Below, one piece after another: positions 46,876 through 57,556 of a stretch of 64,000 nucleotides of DNA. Source of the DNA: Tragulus kanchil (lineage: Eukaryota > Chordata > Mammalia > Artiodactyla > Tragulidae); NCBI GenBank assembly GCA_022376925.1, contig JAIOJX010000004.1, positions 122,847,123-122,911,122 of the forward strand, in the 5' to 3' direction. The notes under the pieces are model-generated. The model searched no databases. It worked only from the letters and a program-made list of their open reading frames with translations, and was not told the origin of the DNA. The translations under genes were made by a program, and so were the position numbers. The first letter of the stretch is position 1. Each line of letters starts with the position of its first letter.

Positions 46876-48816
46876 TAAGCTGAAGGCTGACGGTATTCAC
46901 TCGGCTGCCAGACGCTCAGCCACAGCACCAACTCTGCAAAACCAAAAGTGAATGTGGTTGCTCTGCTCAGAAGGCAGACCTCAAGGTTGTCTTCGCCACT
47001 CTGGACAACATTCTCCACAATGAACCTTGATATATTTTCATTGACTCTAGGACTGCTGCAAATGACTACGCTGTCTAGGAGAGCTGGAAACACTGGCAGA
47101 TTAAAGATACCCATCTTTAGGACCACAACTGGAGACAAATAACTGCTGATTCAGCTATCTGGATGAGTGATTTAGGCATTCATGGTAAAGGTGTTCTCTA
47201 ATGATACCAACTGGAATCAAGCTGCTTATCAACCTACACTGCCCAGACTTTCATTACTGCTGACTAGGTCCCATATTCTGAGCATGGTGACACATTCACT
47301 GTCAAAGACGGAAAGTCAAAGACCCTATGTTTCTGTGGGGGAAGTTGCTACTGCACATCATACGTGTGACACCTGCCAAAAGTGGCCTGTTTGTCTCACG
47401 GTGATTTGCATGCATGCTCAGTCATGTCTGACTTTTTGTGACTCCATGGACTGCAGCCCACTAGGCTCCTCTGTTCGTGGGATTTTCCAAGCAAGAAAAC
47501 TGCAGTGGGTTGCCATTTCCTTCTCCTGGGGAATCTTCCTGACTCAGGGACCAAAACGGCATTTCTTGCATCTCTTGCATTGGCAGGCACATTCTATTAG
47601 CACTGCGCCACCTGCGGAGACCCTCATGGTGAATGAGGCCAAATCATACAGGGCATTGTCTCTGACTATTCCCAGCAGACCCACGACACTAGACCTTTCA
47701 CTTCACCTGAATACTTCAGAAGGACTGATGCTGAAGCTGAAGTTCCAATACTTGGGCCCAAAGTGCAAAGAGCCAACTTGCTGGAAATGACCCTGATGCT
47801 GGAAAAGATCGACAGAAGGCAGGAAAAGGGGACGACAGGATGAGATGGTTGGATGGCATCACCGACCCAATGGACAGGAGTTTGAGCAAGCTCCAGGAAG
47901 AGGGTGAAAGTCAGGGAAGCCTGTTGGGCTACAGTCCATGGGATTGCACTCAGTTGGACATGAGTGAGTGACTGATCCACAGCTAAGCTGAAGGCTGACG
48001 GTATTCACTCGGCTGCCAGACGCTCAGCCACAGCACCAACTCTGCAAAACCAAAAGTGAATGTGGTTGCTCTGCTCAGAAGGCAGACCTCAAGGTTGTCT
48101 TCGCCACTCTGGACAACATTCTCCACAATGAACCTTGATATATTTTCATTGACTCTAGGACTGCTGCAAATGACTACGCTGTCTAGGAGAGCTGGAAACA
48201 CTGGCAGATTAAAGATACCCATCTTTAGGACCACAACTGGAGACAAATAACTGCTGATTCAGCTATCTGGATGAGTGATTTAGGCATTCATGGTAAAGGT
48301 GTTCTCTAATGATACCAACTGGAATCAAGCTGCTTATCAACCTACACTGCCCAGACTTTCATTACTGCTGACTAGGTCCCATATTCTGAGCATGGTGACA
48401 CATTCACTGTCAAAGACGGAAAGTCAAAGACCCTATGTTTCTGTGGGGGAAGTTGCTACTGCACATCATACGTGTGACACCTGCCAAAAGTGGCCTGTTT
48501 GTCTCACGGTGATTTGCATGCATGCTCAGTCATGTCTGACTTTTTGTGACTCCATGGACTGCAGCCCACTAGGCTCCTCTGTTCGTGGGATTTTCCAAGC
48601 AAGAAAACTGCAGTGGGTTGCCATTTCCTTCTCCTGGGGAATCTTCCTGACTCAGGGACCAAAACGGCATTTCTTGCATCTCTTGCATTGGCAGGCACAT
48701 TCTATTAGCACTGCGCCACCTGCGGAGACCCTCATGGTGAATGAGGCCAAATCATACAGGGCATTGTCTCTGACTATTCCCAGCAGACCCACGACACTAG
48801 ACCTTTCACTTCACCT
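46595..48816. repeat. Duplication 14: direct tandem pair, offset 1108 bp
   Basis: 46595-47707 recurs at 47706-48816. The join is at shared CCTGAAT inside BovB sequence. Near the join the second copy is altered (ACTTGGGCCCAAAGTG against ACTTTGGCCACTCAGTG). The duplication splits an ERV pol remnant. Confidence 0.97.
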
Positions 48817-49060
48817 CAGGCCTGTATGCCTCACAACTACAGACACCTTTTCAGGTTATGCTGTTGCTGTCCAAACCTGAGCAGTTGGTTTTGGCCATAC
48901 CATATGGCTCTTTAAACTAAGCTGTGTCGTTATGTTTAGCTTTCTGGACCATCCACCGTCTGATATTGATGCACCAAACACTACTCATTTGGCTGTCAGT
49001 CAAGGTATTTTTAAGCCTTTCAAGTTCCCTACCATTCACAGATCCCCTGGAGTAGAAAAT
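46890..49060 (+). pseudogene. Degraded endogenous retrovirus pol: RNase H and integrase remnants
   Basis: Plus-strand frames, broken by many stops and frame changes, keep short recognisable pieces in pol order: an RNase H-like DSR motif near 47040 followed by a Trp-rich stretch, an HHxxCDxC zinc-knuckle-like piece near 47352-47376 (copy near 48460), an integrase core start with TDTFSGYA near 48838-48865, and a weak second integrase motif near 48965-48990. A minus-strand BovB-tail SINE interrupts it between zinc domain and core, and duplication 14 doubles the first part. No intact domain remains. An ERV-L-like origin is possible but not proven. Related non-coding remnants may extend to about 50700. 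Confidence 0.6.
47405..47625 (-). mobile_element. Bov-A2/ART2A SINE inserted in the ERV remnant (copy at 48513-48733)
   Basis: CATGCTCAGTCATGTCTGAC, ACTCCATGGACTGCAGCCCA and CTGCGCCACCTGCGGAGACC mark the element on the minus strand. It separates two parts of the integrase-like remnant, so it landed after the provirus had died or was silent. Confidence 0.88.
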
Positions 49061-49182
49061 GGCAACCCACTCCAGTTTTCTTGCCTGGAAAATTCCATGG
49101 ACAGAGGAGCCTGGTGGGTTACAGTCCATGGGGTCACAAAGAGTTGGACACAATTAAGTGACTGAGCACACACACACACCAT
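49045..49182 (+). mobile_element. Bov-A SINE fragment with CA tail
   Basis: GGCAACCCACTCCAGTTTTC, CCTGGTGGGTTACAGTCCAT and GACTGAGCACACACACACAC. Confidence 0.88.
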
Positions 49183-50724
49183 CCATGAATACTGATATTG
49201 CAGAGAAAAGCAACGGTTTCCTCAAATCTGTTTCTGGCTGCCTCCTGGGTAATAATGATCAAGTCAAACAGGGTGGAAAGTTACATCAGCCTAAATGGAA
49301 ATACAGGGTCTGCCCTGACCATTCTCAGACCATCTTTTCCCTTCTACCTAAAGGCAACCCTGGGTCAGCCTGGTCAAAAGTGGGCCTAGCAGATTCAAAT
49401 CTAGCTTGCGATCAGCTATCTGGATTCTTTCATGGAATGGACATTTTAGAGTTGAAGAATAATGACCACTTGGGTGGTCATTACTGCTTGCCAAGTGTTT
49501 TTAAATTGTCCCTTGTGAGCCAAGGTGGAAGACAATAATAGGTCTCTTAAATTTTATAAAATGCCTTTGTCTCTGACCATTCCAGATGAAAGGTCTGGGG
49601 AAGACCAGAGATCTGGAAATGGGGTTAGGTTACAGCTACCAGAATGGGACACACTGGTTTTGTGGGCACAGAGGGAGAACCACCACTACAGAGAAAACCT
49701 CCTAGATGCCAGAAGGTACTGGGGAGCAAGGGACATTAAAGATCTCTGTCCTCCAGGATGCTCCCAGAGCCCTCCTCAGTAGGAAGAGGCTCATGTGCAG
49801 CTCGCCTGAGGTGCTGCAACTTGAAATTCCTAGATCTGTGGTCCCACGCCGAGGGCTCTGACAATTCAGTCACCATCTCAACTTAATCAGGAAAGATTTT
49901 ACAAAACGCAGGGGATGGCCAAGTCTTGCATGTCCCAAGCAAAAACACCAGATGGTTGCCCACTACCATTCCCAAAGCTGAGGCTCAGTTCGTGCAGCAG
50001 CTGACTGCCACTCAGCCGGCATCCAGGTGCTCAGGATAAATTATAGGATGGATGAAACTGGCTGCCCTCATTCTCTCCAAAAACAAGGCCTAGACACAAT
50101 CCTTCTAGCTGAGTTGGGAAAGGGGGAGACCATGTTGGTGACATCAATCTGTGTGCTGAGTGATGAAGGTCCCACTTTGGGGACACAAATAATTGTTAAC
50201 AACACTTTATTCCAAAAGCACCTATATGCTCCAGGAACTGTCCTCGTATGAAGCCAGGTATAAGCTTCCTTCCCTCCCTAAAAATGCCTCGCTATCTTGG
50301 GTGGGAAGAAGACACCATCCAGTGTTTACGGAAACACCACTGGTGTATTGGTTTAGTTCTTAGATGACCATCGTTCTCATTGGTTTAGTTCTTAGATGAC
50401 CATCGTTCTCTCCAAAACGAGGCTGCAATAAAAAGATGGTACAGTGTTTGTGCCTGACTGAGGATAATGTGATCGCTGACACCACCTGGGCTCTGGAAGG
50501 TATTCATGTCAGCCTCAAATCACTAGCTGGGATTATGGTGCAGACTCCACTTGCCTGAGAAGTCCTCCCTGTGGACCACTGCTGAGACTGTTCAATTGCT
50601 GAAACATCTTGTTATACTCTGATTAATGCTTACAGCTAAGTGGAAAAGTCAATACAGAAACTAAAGGAGAAAGTCACCTGGCTTTCTAGGGATTAATAAA
50701 TTGGTCGAGTGCAGGGCCTTAGGG
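49183..50724. other. Unassigned ancient sequence, possibly ERV remainder
   Basis: Plus-strand frames up to 126 codons (49158-49538, 49525-49782) lie downstream of the integrase remnant and could be decayed distal pol. No motif is clear enough to name. Confidence 0.35.
50347..50410. repeat. Perfect 32-bp tandem duplication, two units
   Basis: The unit beginning ATTGGTTTAGTTCTTAGATG and ending CATCGTTCTC occurs at 50347-50378 and 50379-50410 without mismatch. Confidence 0.97.
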
Positions 50725-50935
50725 GAGGATTAGTCACTCAGCTGAGTCTGACTCTTTGTGATCCCATGGACTGTAGTCCATTAGGCTCTTTTGTCCATGG
50801 AATTCTCCAGGCAAGAATACCGGAGGGGGTTGCCATTCCCTTCTCCAGGGGATCTTCCCAGTCCAGGGACCAAGCCCAGGTCTCCCGCATCACGGGCAGA
50901 CTCTTTACTGACTGAGCTACCAGGGTGGCCTGGGG
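50725..50935 (-). mobile_element. Bov-A2/ART2A SINE
   Basis: CTCAGCTGAGTCTGACTCTT, CCCATGGACTGTAGTCCATT, GGATCTTCCCAGTCCAGGG and GAGCTACCAGGGTGGCC. Minus orientation. Confidence 0.9.
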
Positions 50936-51204
50936 GGACTGGGTGCACAGTTAAACTCAGCAACACTGTACAGTAGCCACATCCTGCTTCCTGGAGTTCT
51001 GCTTAAACAGCTGTCTTAATTAAATCCAGTGTGAGAAAAACCTGAATGGATTAGGTCCGAGTCCCCTATTGGTCAGATTAATCAGAGTAGTTATGGAGTA
51101 GCATACTCATGGGAAAAGTCACCAGAAACTAAGAGTGTAAAAATAAGCATACTATTCCATGAATCCCTCATGTTTCTGCATATCTTAAACACAAACACAC
51201 TGGC

Positions 51205-53497
51205 TGTCTTGTTCTATCTTTCAAGTTGTCTGTATAGCAAATTGTCTTAGAAAATAGAGCTCACCTACCCCCAGAGTTGGGGGCAGTTTCGTTTCCTGTC
51301 CAGAATAATAAAGATAATGGTCTTTCCGGGGCAAAAGTTGGGCAGGTATGCTTAGAGCTCACTGTAGAAGACTGGGGTTTCCTAAAGCCAGAGATTCTCA
51401 ACTGTGATGTAAACCAGAGTGAGCACAGTACACATCAAGGTCACCGCATCATTCCCCATAACACTCCGGGTATGGAGACAAGAAAAACTGATGCTAACAT
51501 GACTTCAGGCTGCTCTGTATGCTATGAGAGAAATAAAGTCCTTTCTGACTCACGAGTTTCATGTCTTCTGCTAGCATCCATAAAACTATTGCAGGCCAAC
51601 TTACAAGCTTACAAACAGGATAAAATCTCACACCTGTCACAGTTCTTGACAGTATCCCAACTTTAAAAATGGGCAAAAGATACCTCACTAAAGAACATAA
51701 ACAAATGGTAAAAAAGCACATGAAAAAATGCTCAACATCACTAGTCATTAGGAAAATGCAAATGAAAACCCTACTTACCAACTTGGCTAAAATAAAATCT
51801 GAACATATCACGTATTAGGAAGGCTGTGAAGCAGTTTTAATTCTCACACACTACAAGGTGGAATGTAAAGTGGCACATCGCTCTGGGAAACAATTTGGCA
51901 GTTTCTTACAAAAAAACACAAAAAACAGAAAACTGGTTTCCCTGGTGGTCCAGTGGATAAGGACACCACCGCCTTGTAGTGCATGGGGCGCCGGTTTGAT
52001 CCCTGGCCTGGGAAGATGCCACGTGCTACGGAGCAGCTGGACCAATGTGTCCAACTACCGAGCTGGAGCTCTGGAGCGCATGCGCCCAGAGCCGGCGCTC
52101 TGCAGCTCAAGAGGCCACTGTGATGGGAGGCCCACACAGGCCAAAGAACAAAGACGGATGAAAATAGATAAATGAAAGACCAAAAGAAGTGGCCAAAAAA
52201 AAAAAAAAACAACCTAAACACACCCACCATACAGCCAGCTATTCCACTTCTAGGTATTTACTGAGAGAAACAAAATTGAATGTTCAAAGACCTACAAATA
52301 CTCATAGACACTTTATCTTTAACAGTCAAAGAATGAGAACGACCTAAATGTCTTGTTCTATCTTTCAAGTTGTCTGTATAGCAAATTGTCTTAGAAAATA
52401 GAGCTCACCTACCCCCAGAGTTGGGGGCAGTTTCGTTTCCTGTCCAGAATAATAAAGATAATGGTCTTTCCGGGGCAAAAGTTGGGCAGGTATGCTTAGA
52501 GCTCACTGTAGAAGACTGGGGTTTCCTAAAGCCAGAGATTCTCAACTGTGATGTAAACCAGAGTGAGCACAGTACACATCAAGGTCACCGCATCATTCCC
52601 CATAACACTCCGGGTATGGAGACAAGAAAAACTGATGCTAACATGACTTCAGGCTGCTCTGTATGCTATGAGAGAAATAAAGTCCTTTCTGACTCACGAG
52701 TTTCATGTCTTCTGCTAGCATCCATAAAACTATTGCAGGCCAACTTACAAGCTTACAAACAGGATAAAATCTCACACCTGTCACAGTTCTTGACAGTATC
52801 CCAACTTTAAAAATGGGCAAAAGATACCTCACTAAAGAACATAAACAAATGGTAAAAAAGCACATGAAAAAATGCTCAACATCACTAGTCATTAGGAAAA
52901 TGCAAATGAAAACCCTACTTACCAACTTGGCTAAAATAAAATCTGAACATATCACGTATTAGGAAGGCTGTGAAGCAGTTTTAATTCTCACACACTACAA
53001 GGTGGAATGTAAAGTGGCACATCGCTCTGGGAAACAATTTGGCAGTTTCTTACAAAAAAACACAAAAAACAGAAAACTGGTTTCCCTGGTGGTCCAGTGG
53101 ATAAGGACACCACCGCCTTGTAGTGCATGGGGCGCCGGTTTGATCCCTGGCCTGGGAAGATGCCACGTGCTACGGAGCAGCTGGACCAATGTGTCCAACT
53201 ACCGAGCTGGAGCTCTGGAGCGCATGCGCCCAGAGCCGGCGCTCTGCAGCTCAAGAGGCCACTGTGATGGGAGGCCCACACAGGCCAAAGAACAAAGACG
53301 GATGAAAATAGATAAATGAAAGACCAAAAGAAGTGGCCAAAAAAAAAAAAAAACAACCTAAACACACCCACCATACAGCCAGCTATTCCACTTCTAGGTA
53401 TTTACTGAGAGAAACAAAATTGAATGTTCAAAGACCTACAAATACTCATAGACACTTTATCTTTAACAGTCAAAGAATGAGAACGACCTAAATGTCT
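51205..53497. repeat. Duplication 15: direct tandem pair, offset 1144 bp
   Basis: 51205-52348 recurs at 52349-53497 with no differences that I could find by eye. The junction is a 5-bp microhomology TGTCT (the true continuation TGTCTAGCAAC is at 53493). It contains L1 sequence with a nested SINE. Confidence 0.97.
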
Positions 53498-53860
53498 AGC
53501 AACAGATGGTATATGTATACAAAAGAATAATAGCCAGCAGCAAAAATGAACTCTCAACAACATGGACAAACCTGTAAAACATGCGGCTAAGTGAAAACAG
53601 TCAAACACAAAAGACTACACACTGTAGGAAGTCATTTATATGACTCTCTAAACAAGAAAAAGCCACAGTGATAAAAATCAGATCACTGGTTGCCTAAGGC
53701 TGGGGATCAGAGTTGACCACAAAGTCATAAGAAAACATAGGGAGGTGGGAATGTCTGTGGTGGTGGTCACGCCACTGTATACATTAACCAAACTCAAGCA
53801 CTATCTTAAAATGAATGAACTGTATTATATATATCTCAAAAGGTTGGGGGAAAAAAGCAT
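51660..53860 (+). mobile_element. L1 ORF2/3' UTR fragment, doubled and with nested SINE
   Basis: AAAATGGGCAAAAGATACC, ATGCTCAACATCACTAGTCA, GCAAATGAAAACC and, further on, ATTCCACTTCTAGGTATTTA and AACCTGTAAAACATGCGG follow the order of the mammalian L1 3' region. The span includes the second copy from duplication 15, so the real L1 piece is about 1.1 kb shorter. Confidence 0.85.
51936..52215 (+). mobile_element. Young tRNA-derived SINE nested in L1 (copy at 53080-53359)
   Basis: TTTCCCTGGTGGTCCAGTGG, GGGGCGCCGGTTTGATCCC, GCGCATGCGC at 52076-52085 (copy 53220-53229), AGACCAAAAGAAGTGGCC and a poly-A. Confidence 0.93.
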
Positions 53861-55724
53861 TTATAAGGCAACTGCTACTTCCTAACAAGTAACAGGAACC
53901 TTCTCATACAGTTCTAAATAAAAACAATGATGCAATTTCAGCAAAATAAGGTCCTAGAAGATTTTTTAGTGCCATTCAACAAGTTTACACTGTATTTCAA
54001 AAATACTTGCATAACAGCAAATGCTAGAAGAGCATCTTATTCACCTTCTGTATCTGCAAAACAGTTATACAATAATCGTCTCAACAGAGTTGCCTTCACT
54101 GGTCGACTTAAACACAAGTTATGTAATTTTTATTCCTAAATTGTTTAACATTATACACAGCCAACTAAAAACAGCCAATGTCTAATACTGCCTTCTTTCC
54201 AAGGAACTCTTCAGACTATACTGCATGTGTAACACCATGAAACAATTCAACATGCTATTGTATTTATACCGGCAGGTGCTGATGGCTGTAATTACTGTAA
54301 GGATCCCAGTCTTATAATAAATCTTCTAAAAGGTTCTAAATGGCCTAGGAAAACAGCTGTTCCAAGCTATTCTTACCCTTGACTAGACACATGAACTCAA
54401 TTAAATGCTGCCCAAATCCAGCCCTGGCCACTGTCAGAATATGTTCCAGCATCCTGTTACTCAGGACGTGCCACATAGTGAGATGCTCCTCACTGCCCCA
54501 AGCAGTAAAAGGACCACATGGAACATGTTTCTGAGTTCTCACACAGGATTTAGCCACAAGCCTGATTCACCTGGCCTACCTCCACATTGACACTTACGAT
54601 CTAATCAGGTACATACCTTCAACACACCTTTGTTTTTGGTAGCCTGGTCTTAGCCCTCTCTGCAGAAGGCGGCAGGCCTGGTTTTAATTGGCATGCACCA
54701 TTCATTCATTCATAAATGTCTGCTGCACACAAACTATGTGCCAGACACTAGTCACCAGAGAATAAATACACACCAAGCTCTTATTAGAAAAGTCTAACCT
54801 TGAACTCTGTTACCAAACTAATTAAAAGCTCATTAGGAGGAAAATAATTTTGGATGACTACAGTTTAATTTCTTACTCTGAATGACATTTTTTGACTGAA
54901 CCACAGTGAGTCAGACTAAATGATTTTGTCCCATGTGAAACTGATTTTTACCAAACTTCACTTTCATGCTTTACCAACGAGCTATATTGAGGGTCGTAAG
55001 CAACAGAGCCAGGAGGTAACACTAACTCACATCTAGAGTACTATGTGCCAGACTGTGCTAAGCACTTCACATTCATTCATTCAACCCTCACAAATATTCC
55101 TACATAGAAAGTTCCTTTATTATCTCCATTCGACGGATAAGGAAACTACAGCAGACAGGAGGTGGAGTAATTCACTAACCCAGCACAGTGTCAGAGGTGG
55201 CCTGTTACGGATGCAGCCTGACTATAGAGCGCTTGCTCTTAGTCATTGTATTACAATGCCACTGTCCATTATGCAAGGTGTTGAAGTCTTTATTCATTAT
55301 ACCACTTAATGTTTTCCTAATAACTTAATGTGAGAAACTGTGTGTTTTAATACCAAGAATGGTGCCTAAGCAATAGATCTGTTCTCATCTTATTACCATA
55401 AATAATGTAACAGAGGTTTTTTCCTTTTGCACTAGGTGCTTCAGAACTTGGAGCTCTATTTAGTCTATTTGGCAAGTACACAGACTCAAACAGCATGCAT
55501 TTTTGCCACCACATTTCTAACATCACTGATTATCCCCTCACCTGGCCTATTTCTTCTATCTTCACTAACTTCCTCACTTATTTTTAAATAATACCATGTT
55601 AATCTTTGTAAGCCAAGTACTTTTAAAAGTCTTGGTACTAATAATTAACAACTTGAATCAAAAGAATCAGTGTACAGAAATCCAGGGAACTCCTAAAAAA
55701 TTGCCTCGCCTTTCTTACATTACT
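53861..55724. other. ZNF131 intron with MIR fragments
   Basis: Single-copy AT-rich sequence. MIR-like text occurs at about 54700-54790 and 55015-55230. No exon found. Confidence 0.5.
55015..55230 (+). mobile_element. MIR SINE
   Basis: TACTATGTGCCAGACTGTGC, TAAGCACTTCACATTCATTC and GATAAGGAAACTACAG follow the MIR consensus. Confidence 0.85.
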
Positions 55725-55935
55725 GGGGCTTCCCAGATGGCACAATGGTAAATAATCTGCCTTCCAATGCAAGACACAAGAGACACGGGTTCCATTCCTG
55801 GGTGGGGAAGACTCCCTGGAGGAGGAAATGGCAACCTACTCCAGTATTCTTACCTGAAAAATTTCATGGACAAATGAGCCTGGTGGGCTATGATCCATAG
55901 GGGCCACGAAGAGTCCGACATGACTGAGCATAAGC
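55725..55935 (+). mobile_element. Bov-tA/Bov-A2 composite SINE
   Basis: GGGGCTTCCCAGATGGCACA, CTTCCAATGCAAGACACAAG, GGCAACCTACTCCAGTATTC and GTCCGACATGACTGAGCA. Its last bases touch the left edge of duplication 16. Confidence 0.9.
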
Positions 55936-56064
55936 ATGCCTTATTTTACCAGAAATAAAAGATGCTACATGAGTTAATATTAGCACGGTTTTCACATAAG
56001 GACATGAAACCAAGTATGAGGTAAAGAACAATCACTAATCAGTAAAACTTTATGAATGGTAAAT

Positions 56065-56190
56065 CATTTTAGTCACATATGACTCTGCAACGCTATGGAC
56101 CCTAGCCTGCCAGGCTCTTCTGTCCATAGGAGTCCCCAGCCAAGGATACCAGAGTGATTTGCCACTTCCTTCTCTGAAAACTTCATAGAT
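56065..56190 (-). mobile_element. Bov-A2 SINE fragment (copy at 57159-57284)
   Basis: GACTCTGCAACGCTATGGAC, CTGCCAGGCTCTTCTGTCC and GATTTGCCACTTCCTTCTC. Minus orientation. Confidence 0.85.
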
Positions 56191-56317
56191 CCTTGAATAT
56201 ATTCTTAACGTCAGAACATCAGTTCTTTATGACACGACACACAATAAATTCTTGACTAACAGGGCAAACACAACTGAAGATAACTATCTGTGCCTCTTTA
56301 GGGAAGTAAGTCATTAC

Positions 56318-56462
56318 CTGACTTCCAAGGCTTTGATAGCTTCTAGCATTTGTAGAAACTCGGCTGCTTTCCAAACGTCATTGGCTTCTTCTTCTCCTTG
56401 TATCATTAACTTTGCTGTTTCTTTGACCTCTATCAAATGACGAAAGGCTTTTTTACTAACTC
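56318..56462 (-). pseudogene. Damaged duplicate of the ZNF131 BTB exon
   Basis: This copy aligns over the full 145 bp with the exon at 57412-57556 and keeps the splice sites and open frame, but conserved positions are changed: VSKM reads VSKK, and EFTYTAK reads EVKETAK. Eleven substitutions sit between 56419 and 56499, in the exon and just upstream. On the minus strand eight of the eleven read A and three read G, immediately after the poly-A tail of the adjacent SINE. This looks like sequencing or assembly error in a falsely doubled contig end rather than a real second exon. Confidence 0.8.
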
Positions 56463-56520
56463 CTGTAAGCAGGACATGTTGTAACATGTATTCACATTTA
56501 TTCAAATCTTGTAACTTTTA

Positions 56521-56837
56521 TTTTTTTTCAATATTTATTTATTTATTTATTTTGGCGGGGTGGGAAGGAGGGGGTGGGTGGGCCACCCACTGGTCTTTCA
56601 TTTGTCTAGTTTCATCCATCTTTGTTCTTTGGCCCGTGTGGGCCTCCCATCGCGGTGGCCTCTGCTGTCGCAGAGCACCGGCTCTGGGGGCACGCGCTCC
56701 AGAGCTCTGGCTCAGTAATTGGACACAACGATCCAGCCGCTCCGTAGCACGTGGGATCTTCCCAGGCCAGGGAGCGAACTGGCGCCCCTTGCACTGCAAG
56801 GCGGTGTCCCTACCCACTGGACGACCAGGGAAGCCCC
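56521..56837 (-). mobile_element. Young tRNA-derived SINE next to the BTB exon (copy at 57613-57937)
   Basis: T-rich and ATTT-repeat start, G-rich stretch, GGAGCGAACTGGCGCCCC, end GACGACCAGGGAAGCCCC. Flanking CAAATCTTGTAACTTTTA and CAAATCTTGTAACATTTA suggest a target-site duplication CAAATCTTGTAAC. The tail sits about 60 bp upstream (in transcript terms, before the acceptor) of the BTB exon. Confidence 0.92.
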
Positions 56838-57411
56838 AAATCTTGTAACATTTAGTACTGAAAAAAAGAAAAAAAAAACAATAGAAGGCAGCCAGTGTTT
56901 GGAAACTGTTTAGCATTTGTCATTTTGGAAGGCAACTTCTGGGCAGAATTCTCATTTATAATATAACAATACTGTAGCCAAGTTCAGCATTAACAGAATT
57001 CTTTTTTTCAAAAGATGACTGACATAAGCATGCCTTATTTTACCAGAAATAAAAGATGCTACATGAGTTAATATTAGCACGGTTTTCACATAAGGACATG
57101 AAACCAAGTATGAGGTAAAGAACAATCACTAATCAGTAAAACTTTATGAATGGTAAATCATTTTAGTCACATATGACTCTGCAACGCTATGGACCCTAGC
57201 CTGCCAGGCTCTTCTGTCCATAGGAGTCCCCAGCCAAGGATACCAGAGTGATTTGCCACTTCCTTCTCTGAAAACTTCATAGATCCTTGAATATATTCTT
57301 AACGTCAGAACATCAGTTCTTTATGACACGACACACAATAAATTCTTGACTAACAGGGCAAACACAACTGAAGATAACTATCTGTGCCTCTTTAGGGAAG
57401 TAAGTCATTAC

Positions 57412-57556
57412 CTGACTTCCAAGGCTTTGATAGCTTCTAGCATTTGTAGAAACTCGGCTGCTTTCCAAACGTCATTGGCTTCTTCTTCTCCTTGTATCAT
57501 TAACTTTGCTGTATATGTGAACTCAATCAAATGACGAAAGGCCATTTTACTAACAC
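57412..57556 (-). CDS. ZNF131: ZNF131 internal coding exon: C-terminal half of BTB/POZ domain
   Basis: ZNF131 is a nuclear BTB-C2H2 zinc-finger protein; the BTB half mediates dimerisation and partner binding. The 145-bp exon has a consensus acceptor (TTACAG before 57556) and donor (CAG|GTAATG after 57412). It begins with the last two bases of a Gly codon, carries 47 full codons starting VSKMAFRHLIEFTYTAK and ending ALEV, and ends two bases into an Arg codon, so its phase fits the next exon at 42755. The residues match my knowledge of mammalian ZNF131 without a break. This is the second of two copies 1094 bp apart; it keeps the expected BTB residues while the copy at 56318-56462 is damaged, so I take this one as genuine. 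The preceding exon with the start codon and first BTB half is not in the window. Confidence 0.93.
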
